Assembly (NCBI GenBank): GCA_937872925.1
Contig: CALMUT010000277.1
Coordinates: 34,578 to 98,577 of the forward strand
Source: an uncultured Myxococcales bacterium
Lineage (GTDB): Bacteria; Myxococcota_A; Polyangia; Polyangiales; Polyangiaceae
Reading direction: 5' to 3'
Length of the DNA: 64,000 nucleotides
Numbering within the stretch: the first letter of the stretch is position 1; the number at the start of each line of letters is the position of its first letter. A program made the position numbers and the translations under genes. Positions 17,010 to 24,777 of the stretch are shown here, one piece after another. Below the pieces are notes generated by a model, which saw only the letters and a list, made by a program, of their open reading frames with translations, did not search any database and was not told the DNA's origin.

Positions 17010-18304
17010 GCCCGCGCGCCGAGCTCACCACGCTACGAGACGGGAGCGACGCCTTCGTCGCCACTCTGAAGCAACTCGAACAGCGCGGCGAAGGGGATCT
17101 GAGCCGGGTGGAACCGCGCGTGCGCGCGATCTTGGATAGCGTGCGTGCCCAGGGCGACGACGCCCTGCGCCAATGGGTCCAGGAGCTGGAAAGCCGGACC
17201 CTCGGGCAGATCATCGAGAGGAACTACGGCGGAAAAGCCGCCCTCGACGGGCTATCCCAGGACGTGCGCGGCGCGATGGAGCACGCCGCGAAGCGTATTT
17301 CCAACTACCACGAACGCCAAATGCGCGACCTGGTCGGCTTCGATCTCGAAGCCGAGGGCGTACGACTGACTAGTCGCGTTACGCCACTAGCCCGGGTGGG
17401 TGTCTACGCACCTGGCGGCAAAGCGCGCTACCCGTCTAGCGTATTGATGAGCGCGCTGATCGCTCGGGTGGCCGGCGTAAACGAGATCATCGTGGCCACC
17501 CCGGACGCTTCTGCGGAGGTACGCGCCGCATGTCACTTGTCCGGCGTATCCGCAATCGTCAACGCCGGTGGCGCGCAAGCAATCGCCGCGTTGGCCTATG
17601 GCACAGCGTCCGTGCCACGCGTGGACAAGATCGTGGGCCCGGGCAACATCTATGTCGCCGCCGCCAAGCGCTTGGTCTTCGGTCAGGTGGACATCGACAG
17701 TATCGCGGGGCCAAGTGAAATCTTGGTCGTCGCGGACGCTTCTGCAGACCCGGAACTATTGGCAGCGGACCTGCTGTCCCAGGCGGAGCACGACGAGGCG
17801 GCCTATCCACTGTTGCTGAGCAGCGAGGCCAGCCACGTCCAGAGCGTCCAACGGGCTCTCGACGCGCAGTTGGAGGGTCTCCCCAGGAACGCCATCGCCA
17901 GAGCGTCTTTGACTAACAATGGCTTCCTGCTTCTGGTGGAAAACCGCGATCGCCTGGTGGAGATCGCAAACATGCTCGCCGCCGAGCATGTTGCACTGCA
18001 CGTCGACCGTCCCCGGGACATGGCCAACGCCATCCTGCGCGCGGGGGCGCTGTTCATCGGGCCCCAGACGCCCGAGGCCGCGGGGGACTACCTGGCTGGC
18101 CCCTCCCATGTGCTGCCCACCGGCGGCGCGGCGCGCTACGCCGCGCCCCTGGGCGTGTACGACTTCGTCTCGCGCTCCTCCCTGATCGAGTACTCCAGGA
18201 GCGCCCTTCAGGCCCACGGGCCGGACATCGCGAATTTTGCCCGGGCCGAAGGCCTTGAAGCTCACGCCCGTGCCGTCACGCGACGCACGTCACACACGGA
18301 GTGA
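17006..18304 (+). CDS. hisD: Histidinol dehydrogenase
   Basis: 432 residues, the normal HisD length. It oxidises L-histidinol to L-histidine in two NAD-dependent steps with a zinc ion. Conserved pieces: GVYAPGGKARYPSSVLM, NAGGAQAIAALAYGT, VDKIVGPGNIYVAAAKRLVFG, IAGPSEILVVAD, the zinc/catalytic region LLSQAEHDE, and AGDYLAGPSHVLPTGGAAR near the end. The start is a GTG overlapping the SUKH gene stop (GTGA). Other histidine-pathway genes are not in the window, so hisD is dispersed. A near-perfect palindrome surrounds its stop codon. Confidence 0.95.
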   Translation: MSPRAELTTLRDGSDAFVATLKQLEQRGEGDLSRVEPRVRAILDSVRAQGDDALRQWVQELESRTLGQIIERNYGGKAALDGLSQDVRGAMEHAAKRISNYHERQMRDLVGFDLEAEGVRLTSRVTPLARVGVYAPGGKARYPSSVLMSALIARVAGVNEIIVATPDASAEVRAACHLSGVSAIVNAGGAQAIAALAYGTASVPRVDKIVGPGNIYVAAAKRLVFGQVDIDSIAGPSEILVVADASADPELLAADLLSQAEHDEAAYPLLLSSEASHVQSVQRALDAQLEGLPRNAIARASLTNNGFLLLVENRDRLVEIANMLAAEHVALHVDRPRDMANAILRAGALFIGPQTPEAAGDYLAGPSHVLPTGGAARYAAPLGVYDFVSRSSLIEYSRSALQAHGPDIANFARAEGLEAHARAVTRRTSHTE

Positions 18305-18316
18305 CGCACTGCGTCA
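18302..18316. promoter_or_regulatory. Palindrome TGACGCA-C-TGCGTCA
   Basis: A perfect 7-bp inverted repeat with a single central base starts on the hisD stop codon TGA. With such a tight centre it cannot form an RNA hairpin loop, so it is better read as a binding site for a dimeric DNA-binding protein than as a terminator. It is about 115 bp upstream of the sigma-54-like promoter of the next gene, a usual distance for an enhancer-type activator site. The role is inference. Confidence 0.35.
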
Positions 18317-18393
18317 TCGGTGTGCGACAATGTCGTTGCGAGTTAGTCCTCTAACGGTTAGGTTCCCCGCCGCCTTCCCGCCTGGGGGGAGTT

Positions 18394-18445
18394 AGAACAT
18401 AAAACCGCAAAAAACAGCTTTGCGATGTTCTGGCTCGGCTCTTGC
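18394..18445 (+). promoter_or_regulatory. Sigma-54-type (-24/-12) promoter candidate with overlapping inverted repeat
   Basis: TGGCTC at 18431-18436, five bases, then TTGC at 18442-18445 gives the invariant GG-N10-GC spacing of sigma-54 promoters (consensus TGGCAC-N5-TTGC). Transcription would begin near 18457, leaving about a 90-nt leader before the ATG at 18548. An AT-rich tract, unusual here, lies just upstream. The inverted repeat AGAACAT (18394-18400) / ATGTTCT (18425-18431) abuts the -24 element. No competing sigma-70 pair is evident. Confidence 0.6.
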
Positions 18446-18547
18446 CTAAGTGGTGTCGGCTCAGATTCTGTCCTCGGGAGGCTGCGCGCTTTGGCGCACC
18501 GTCCGACGGCATAGGGATGACAAAGCAACTTGTTTAAGGAGAACGGC

Positions 18548-21500
18548 ATGGACCTGAGGTGGACCAGAAGGCTTGCAATGGGCCTTTCACTCGTCGCTCT
18601 GAACGTGGTCGGCTGCGCTGAAGAGCGCGATCCGATCAACCGCGTTCAGGCTGACGCACTTTCCAAGGATTTCTTCGTCGGCAAGCTGGCCGACCCCTCG
18701 GACGATCCAGAGTTCTTCTGGCGCAACTTCGTCGTCGACGGCTCCGAAGCCCAGTCGATGGTGGGCATCGGTTCCTGGGGCGCGGTTGACCGCATCCGTT
18801 GGGAAATCACCGAGGACCTGCTGATCGCCCGCAAGGCCTACGCCATCTCCGATGGCGCCGACAACAAGGGCAACATCGACAACGGTCCCGCGGACGGCCT
18901 GATCATGGCCGCCTACCCGATCACGAAGCACTTCGACGTGAAGAAGGCCTACAACCCGCAAACGGGCGAGGACCTGAACATCGTCGAGGAAAACACCTCA
19001 GATCGCGTATGGAACCAGCGCACGCATATGCGCGTGAACTGGTCGATCAACATCGTCGAGAGCCCCATCTGGTTCGACATGTTCCTCGGCAAGATCTTCG
19101 GCGACATCACGGTAACGCCCATCGCGTACTACGTGAACGACCCGAACCACCCCGATGCGCCGCACTTCGACGCAAAGCAGGGCTACTTCGACATCACGAA
19201 CAAGTTCTGGGTCGAGCCCGAAGCAACCTACATGTGGGGCCAGAGCATCCCCGCCTGCATCATCATGGGTCTGTACACCGGCGCCGCCGTGGACAGCTGC
19301 GACAAGCAGGAAGCCGTGGTGCGTAGCTCCTACTGGAAGGTCGACAGCGTGCCGTCAGCGGCCGACTTTGAGCCCTTCGAGAACACCTACGCCAACCTGG
19401 ACATCATCGGGAACCCCGGCGGTCTCGGCGACAGCTTCCAGGTGGGCATCGTGACGCCACCGCGCATCGATTGGGATCCGCAGTACGGCTACACCGACGC
19501 CAGCATGAAGCGGCACATGCACGTGCACAACATCTGGAAGCAGAGCCACACCCTCACGGGTAGCTGCACCACGGACGCACAGTGCGGCGGCGGCGCGTGT
19601 TTGCCCGTTGCGGACGGTGGCGGCGCCAAGGCCTGCACCATCCCGTGTAACTCAGACAACCAGAACGAGGGCGGCGTTGCTGGCACCAACCAGCAGTGCG
19701 AGCAGGTGACCCAGAGCCTCGTCGGCAACGGTGGCAAGGTGGAGACCATCCAGCTGCAGCCCGGCTCCCAGTGCAGCACCCGCAACTGGTGCACCCTGCC
19801 CGTGCGCAGCCGTACCGTGAAGCCCATCGGCTACTGGATGAACAAAGAAACCCCGGCAGAGCTCTCGGATCCCTTCCAGAGCAACGACCCGGAGTTCACC
19901 AGCAAGAACGGTGAAGACGTCCGCCAAGGCCAAGGCCCGACGGAAAACATGATCGAGAGCTGGAACCAGCTCATGCGCTTCTCCGTCGCCAAAGCCCGCG
20001 AGGTGGAGTGCCGCCGCACCGGTGGCGAGCGCCAAGCGTGCATGGATCAGTACTTCGAAACCACTGGCGCGCTGCAAGCGAACCAGGAAATGGTGCAGTT
20101 CGGTGGCTGGTCGATCGATCAGGTCAAGCCGATGGAAGACGTCGTCGTCACCTGCCACAACCCTGTGCGTAGCTACGACAACCCCATCTGCGGCGAGCGC
20201 GGTTACGAAGCCCGCGTCGGCGACATCCGGCACAACTTCCTCTACTACTGGCCCTACGCCTCCCGGGCGCCCTGGGGCGGTATCGCCAACTGGAACGCGG
20301 ATCCCCTCACGGGCATGATCCTCGGCGCGTCGGCCACGACCATGGGTCGCTCGGCCACTTACGCCGCAGCCATGGTGCGCGACATCATCATGGTGGCCAA
20401 CGGCGAACTCACCTTCGACGACATCACCGACGGCACGCCGGCGCAGCTCTACGAGCGCCGCCTGCAGAACGGCCACACCCCGCAGACCTTCACCAAGGCC
20501 GAGCTCAAGCAGCGTCTCGATAATATCGATCCGCTGCATGCCGCGGCCCAGGTCGCGGGCAAGCCCCTCGCCGGTGCGACTCCCAGGGAGAAAACCCACG
20601 AGTTGCTTGAGATGCGCAACAACCGCATTGCCGGCCTCGGCCCGGCAAGCACGTCGCATCTGGAGTACGAAGCCATCGCCGACAAGGTGCGTGGCTCCGT
20701 ATACGAAGCCCAGATGATCACCCCGAACTGGGTGCTCGACGCAGCCGGTATGAACCCGAAGGACACCAAGCTCTCGGACGTGATGGACATCGTGTCCCCG
20801 CTCCGCGGCATGGATCACGCTCAGACGGAGTCCCTGAAGCAGCTCATCGACCTGCGCATGCAGGCGCGCGGCGTCTGCTTCCCGGACATCTACGCCGGCA
20901 ACGTCGGCAACATGGACGTGCAGGGCGTCGCCAAGTTCTTCCTCCAGAAGTACAGCGACGAAGCCATCATGGCGAATTTCCCGGACCTGGCGGGCGCGGA
21001 CGCGCTGACCATCTCCCGGAAGCGCGCCGACCTGATCTACACGCAGCTGTGGAAAGAGACCTACAAGGGCATTCAGCTCCACGAGGTCGGTCACTCCCTG
21101 GGCATGTTGCATCAGTTCGCCTCGAGCTACGACAGCTTGAACTTCCTGCCCCAGTACTGGCAGCTGCGCGCCAACGAGACCGCCCTCACCGGCGAGGCCT
21201 CCACAGGCGCAGCGGCCAACTGCAAGGGCAACCCGACGCAGGACGGCAACGCTTGCATGGGTCCGCGCTACCTCGATCCGGAGACGGACGACGAGCTCGG
21301 TCAAGGCAATGAGTCGCGCCCAGGCATCTCCTACTTCGGCCACACGTCGACCATGGAGTACCAGAACGAGCGTTTCTTCGAGACGGTCGGCCTGGGTCAG
21401 TACGACATGCTCACCATGAACGTGCTGTACGGACGTCTGCTCCAGTCCTTCGACCGCGACCGGGGCTACTCGGACGCCGAGACAGCGCCCTTCGCGTATC

Positions 21501-23317
21501 GTAACTGGACGCAGCTGACCGAAGACAACTTGGTGGTCTGGTCCAACCCAGACATCATCAAGGACATCAAAGTCACCTCTGGTAAGGGCCAGCCCCTGCC
21601 CGGCGGCGGCAACGGTCTGCCCGGCCAGAACATCTTCGGCACCGGAGAGTTCCTGCAAGGCATGCACTACACGGAGCAGGCTCGACGCCTCAAGGCCTTC
21701 GATCCCGCCCGCTGCCGTGAAGCCACGCAAGAAGAGAAGGACAAGGCCGAGTGGCGCATCGTGCACGGCAAAGTCTGTGCAGCTCCGCCCAAGGACTACG
21801 CCTTCTGGCGCGATTTCGAGAACGGCACCCCGCCGTCCAATGAAATCAGCGAGCCGCTGCTCAAGTGGCGCGTAAACCCGAACGTTTCGACGGCTCCGGG
21901 TGCCATTCGCTGGCCCTTCCGCTGGGGTGTGACGAGCAACTCGTATCCCCACACCAACCCGTCGGACGCGGGTGCGGACATCTACGAGGTCACGAAGTCG
22001 ACCATCGAGAAGTTCGATTACCAGTACCCCTTCACCTACTTCCGCCGGAAGAACCGTGACTGGGCCTACTTCAACATCCCGTCCCGCGTTTCCCGTGGCT
22101 TCTATGAGCGCCTCCGCGCGTTCCACTGGAGCATGGCCATCGACGCGGGCCGCCTGGGTGCTCTGATCTCGCCTGACGAGCCCTTTGCAACCCAGTTCGG
22201 CTTCAGCCCGAAGGACGTGGACGAAGTCAACGCTGGCATCTACAAGATTTTGGGTGAGTCCGATGACTGGGGTCGTCCCCAGGCCATGGCCGCCAACGAA
22301 ATCTTCGGTGCCATCACCCGCGCCTTCTTGATGCCGCAAATCGGCAACTACGGCACGTGTGACGTCGCGCCGGGCGCGACCACGGCCCTCCTCGACGCGG
22401 ACTGCGGTAGCGGCGGCAACAAGTCGCTCATCGTGGACGCCTCGACGGGCCGCTACATCGACCCGGACTTCAAGGGCGACGCAGACGGCGGCGGTTCCTG
22501 GGACTACCAGAACTACGTCAACTGGGCCGGTTACACCTTCGAGAAGTCGGATGCGTCCCGTGCGCTCACCGACGGTCGCGCGGTGTTCTTCACCATCTCC
22601 CGCGAGAACTACCTCGATGGTCGTAACGTCAACGTGAACTTCCGTACCGACATGCCGCAGGCCATCGACCGCCTCTTGGGTGGTGTGTTGTCCTCGGACT
22701 TCGAGACGGTTGCACCCTACGTTGTCGGCGGAAGCGCTATCGAGACGTCCCCGGTGTTGACCACCAACCTGTTTGGAACCAACCCGACTCGTCCCGCTGG
22801 CGCCCGCGCTCTGTTCCCGAACGTCGGTTACAAGCAGCAGGTGGGCACCTTGGTGTTCGCACACATCTTCGCTCGCTTGAACGGCGACCTGACCCTGTCG
22901 AATAAGATGCGTATCTGGATCGACGGCCAGGCTTCCCCCGGAGCGAACATCCCGGACGCACAGCAGGCCCGCTTCTACAACCCAGAGAGCGGCTTCACCT
23001 ACATCGCCAAGAAGTACGGCGACGATGTGGTGATGGGCAAGACCGTCGACAAGGGCATCGCCTCGCGCATGCTGCGCACGGCGAACTTGCTCTTGGCGCG
23101 GGCGTACGAAGTTGATGGTGGGGACAAGAACCCGACCCTCGACCAGTACGGCGCGGTCAACGTCATCCTTGACGCCAACGGCCAGCCCATCCTGCGCAGC
23201 GCCGCCTACGCCAACGAGTACCGCGCCTTCGTGGGACTCTTGGACGCGGCGACCCAGCTGAGCAGCATGATCGGCTACGGCCCGTTCAATGGCTGGGGAG
23301 GCATCGACCTGAACTAA
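18548..23317 (+). CDS. Very large lipoprotein zinc metalloprotease (metzincin type)
   Basis: 1,589 residues. An N-terminal signal with basic MDLRWTRRL, a hydrophobic core and NVVGC indicates a lipoprotein exported through the inner membrane. A metzincin active site HEVGHSLGMLH lies at about residues 845-855, with the Met-turn STMEYQ near 936; these three His ligands and the Glu predict a zinc peptidase. Small Cys clusters (CTTDAQCGGGACL near 340) suggest disulfides outside the cytoplasm. The rest is Tyr/Trp/Asn-rich and not assignable; it is far longer than most metzincins. The ATG at 18548 has AAGGAG seven bases upstream. It is monocistronic, with a sigma-54-like promoter and an intrinsic terminator. 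Substrate unknown. A 3.8-kb antisense frame here is a composition artefact. Confidence 0.85.
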   Translation: MDLRWTRRLAMGLSLVALNVVGCAEERDPINRVQADALSKDFFVGKLADPSDDPEFFWRNFVVDGSEAQSMVGIGSWGAVDRIRWEITEDLLIARKAYAISDGADNKGNIDNGPADGLIMAAYPITKHFDVKKAYNPQTGEDLNIVEENTSDRVWNQRTHMRVNWSINIVESPIWFDMFLGKIFGDITVTPIAYYVNDPNHPDAPHFDAKQGYFDITNKFWVEPEATYMWGQSIPACIIMGLYTGAAVDSCDKQEAVVRSSYWKVDSVPSAADFEPFENTYANLDIIGNPGGLGDSFQVGIVTPPRIDWDPQYGYTDASMKRHMHVHNIWKQSHTLTGSCTTDAQCGGGACLPVADGGGAKACTIPCNSDNQNEGGVAGTNQQCEQVTQSLVGNGGKVETIQLQPGSQCSTRNWCTLPVRSRTVKPIGYWMNKETPAELSDPFQSNDPEFTSKNGEDVRQGQGPTENMIESWNQLMRFSVAKAREVECRRTGGERQACMDQYFETTGALQANQEMVQFGGWSIDQVKPMEDVVVTCHNPVRSYDNPICGERGYEARVGDIRHNFLYYWPYASRAPWGGIANWNADPLTGMILGASATTMGRSATYAAAMVRDIIMVANGELTFDDITDGTPAQLYERRLQNGHTPQTFTKAELKQRLDNIDPLHAAAQVAGKPLAGATPREKTHELLEMRNNRIAGLGPASTSHLEYEAIADKVRGSVYEAQMITPNWVLDAAGMNPKDTKLSDVMDIVSPLRGMDHAQTESLKQLIDLRMQARGVCFPDIYAGNVGNMDVQGVAKFFLQKYSDEAIMANFPDLAGADALTISRKRADLIYTQLWKETYKGIQLHEVGHSLGMLHQFASSYDSLNFLPQYWQLRANETALTGEASTGAAANCKGNPTQDGNACMGPRYLDPETDDELGQGNESRPGISYFGHTSTMEYQNERFFETVGLGQYDMLTMNVLYGRLLQSFDRDRGYSDAETAPFAYRNWTQLTEDNLVVWSNPDIIKDIKVTSGKGQPLPGGGNGLPGQNIFGTGEFLQGMHYTEQARRLKAFDPARCREATQEEKDKAEWRIVHGKVCAAPPKDYAFWRDFENGTPPSNEISEPLLKWRVNPNVSTAPGAIRWPFRWGVTSNSYPHTNPSDAGADIYEVTKSTIEKFDYQYPFTYFRRKNRDWAYFNIPSRVSRGFYERLRAFHWSMAIDAGRLGALISPDEPFATQFGFSPKDVDEVNAGIYKILGESDDWGRPQAMAANEIFGAITRAFLMPQIGNYGTCDVAPGATTALLDADCGSGGNKSLIVDASTGRYIDPDFKGDADGGGSWDYQNYVNWAGYTFEKSDASRALTDGRAVFFTISRENYLDGRNVNVNFRTDMPQAIDRLLGGVLSSDFETVAPYVVGGSAIETSPVLTTNLFGTNPTRPAGARALFPNVGYKQQVGTLVFAHIFARLNGDLTLSNKMRIWIDGQASPGANIPDAQQARFYNPESGFTYIAKKYGDDVVMGKTVDKGIASRMLRTANLLLARAYEVDGGDKNPTLDQYGAVNVILDANGQPILRSAAYANEYRAFVGLLDAATQLSSMIGYGPFNGWGGIDLN

Positions 23318-23331
23318 GAGGTCATTGCCAT

Positions 23332-23355
23332 GACGCGCCGCAACAGCGGCGCGTC
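23332..23355 (+). repeat. Perfect 10-bp hairpin after the metalloprotease gene
   Basis: GACGCGCCGC and GCGGCGCGTC pair around an AACA loop, beginning 15 bp after the stop codon. No T-run follows directly, but the intrinsic terminator starts 8 bp later. The pair of hairpins may protect the 3' end of a long, abundant mRNA. Confidence 0.75.
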
Positions 23356-23362
23356 GCGAAGG

Positions 23363-23395
23363 GCCCGGACCACATGGTTCGGGCTTTTTGCTTTT
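23363..23395 (+). terminator. Rho-independent terminator of the metalloprotease gene
   Basis: A 9-bp stem (23363-23371 with 23376-23384, one G-T pair) closes on an ACAT loop and is followed by TTTTTGCTTTT. This is a textbook intrinsic terminator for the plus strand, about 46 bp after the stop codon. The minus-strand FHA gene ends at 23528. Confidence 0.85.
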
Positions 23396-23527
23396 GTGCT
23401 TTAGCGACGCCACAGGGGAGAACACAGAGACGCCCCTCGGGTTGCCCCGGGGACGAGCCCGGGCGCAATACGCGAGATGAGTGCGGCCGCGACGCACCGC
23501 GCCCCGACCCAACCAAACTCAAGGCCG

Positions 23528-24550
23528 TCAGCTCGCGACTTGCAAGTAGCCGCGCTTGATCAGGGACTGCACGATTTCGGCGGTCTGCAGATCCGTGACC
23601 TTGCTGCGATCGAAGAGCGAAGCGAGCGTCGGTGAATTGAGGGCGGTCTGGAGCAGATCCAAATGCGTCGGCTCGAGCTCGTGTAGCGGGGCCTCCAAGG
23701 GAGTGCGCAAGATGAGACGAGACTCTACCGGCGGCAGTCGGTCGAGCAACGCATTGAGTTCGTCCTGCTGCCGAAAGCCTTCCATGAGGCCTTCCTGGAC
23801 GCTCATGTTCATGGGCTCTGCAAACTCCTGCTCGGAGGGGGGCTCGAGTTCGAACTGACCCTGTTGGTAGGTCAGCATGCGGTAGAACGCCTTCGGAGGC
23901 GGCAGGTGCTCCACGCCTTCGATCACTGCGAAGGTGAGGATGCCCTTGTCTAGGTAGATGCGACCGACTTGGTCCCCGCTGCGCAGCACCAGGACGCCGG
24001 TCTTCCGCGAGGTGCCAAAGAGCTGCAGCAGATCCGGCAGCGGGATTTCTTCGAGGTTGCCGCTCATGCGCGGCGCCTCGCCACGGACTTGAGCCTCACG
24101 TTTCGCAGCCACGCCTTCCAAGTCGCTCTTGGATGAGGGCGCGTCGCCTGCGACGGTAACGACTTTGAGAATGCTGGTGCCCACCAAGACGCGATCACCC
24201 TCGCGCAGCACGGCGTTCTGGATCTTCTCGCCGTTGACGAACGTGCCGTTGGTGGACCCGAGGTCTTGAATCGAAATCACACCGCCACGCATTTCAATCT
24301 GCGCGTGTCGCCGGGACACCATCTCCTCGACCAGCACCATGTCGAGCTCACTGGAGCGGCCGATGACGATCGGACGCGCCTCTTCGATGGGGAACTCCCC
24401 GCCCTGGTACTTCCCAGAGATGAACCGCAACGCGAGTCGCGCACTACCAGCGTGGACCATGCCGAAAATGTCGCCGCTAAGCCCGTGGGCTTCGGCAGGC
24501 TCTCCCGTTTTCGGATGGTGAAGCTCCACAAGCGCCTGGGTCGCAGCCAT
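23528..24550 (-). CDS. FHA domain and DUF4388 protein
   Basis: 340 residues. An FHA domain spans about residues 45-135 (VIGRSSELDMVL, MVSRRHAQIE, LGSTNGTFVNG), the phosphothreonine-binding signature set. A DUF4388 (PatA-like) domain follows from about 160 (MSGNLEEIPLPDLLQLFGTSRKTGVLVL), then a helical tail ending LIKRGYLQ. FHA-DUF4388 proteins are frequent in Myxococcota and are thought to connect Ser/Thr kinases to gliding, secretion or transcription; biochemical roles are mostly unknown. I chose the ATG at 24550; an upstream TTG at 24580 adds ten unconserved residues. A sigma-70-like promoter lies about 130 bp upstream, so it may be transcribed separately from the kinase gene. It ends convergently with the metalloprotease terminator region. 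Confidence 0.9.
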   Translation of the reverse strand: MAATQALVELHHPKTGEPAEAHGLSGDIFGMVHAGSARLALRFISGKYQGGEFPIEEARPIVIGRSSELDMVLVEEMVSRRHAQIEMRGGVISIQDLGSTNGTFVNGEKIQNAVLREGDRVLVGTSILKVVTVAGDAPSSKSDLEGVAAKREAQVRGEAPRMSGNLEEIPLPDLLQLFGTSRKTGVLVLRSGDQVGRIYLDKGILTFAVIEGVEHLPPPKAFYRMLTYQQGQFELEPPSEQEFAEPMNMSVQEGLMEGFRQQDELNALLDRLPPVESRLILRTPLEAPLHELEPTHLDLLQTALNSPTLASLFDRSKVTDLQTAEIVQSLIKRGYLQVAS

Positions 24551-24680
24551 TGGCGGCGGACACGTACTCGCAAGCGACAAGCGGTTTTCGGGACGCAGGA
24601 ATTGGCATCGGGTGCTCGTGGGCGAGATGGGTCCTACCCCGGGGGCGGCGGGCAGTCAGCAGGGCTCTGTTTTGCCTAAA

Positions 24681-24710
24681 AAGATAGGGCCTTCGCGGAT
24701 ATAGGGTCAA
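24681..24710 (-). promoter_or_regulatory. Sigma-70-like promoter candidate for the FHA-DUF4388 gene
   Basis: On the minus strand TTGACC (24710-24705) is followed after 18 bases by TATCTT (24686-24681), a fair match to -35/-10 consensus in one of the few AT-rich stretches of the window. The predicted start near 24675 leaves a leader of about 125 nt before the ATG at 24550. The rest of the 227-bp gap holds a short hairpin CCTCTG-A-CAGAGG near the kinase stop but no clear terminator. Confidence 0.45.
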
Positions 24711-24777
24711 GCAAAGCCGCAGAAATACAGCGCACTTGGCCCTTCTGGGCTGACCTCTGTCAGAGGCCCGGGGCCGG

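Noticed and set aside
19652..23512. A 1,286-residue open frame on the minus strand
   Set aside because: It lies antisense inside the metalloprotease gene, which has a ribosome-binding site, a signal peptide, a zinc site and a terminator. The antisense frame is Val/Gly/Arg/Ala-rich with no motif and is produced by the high GC of third positions.
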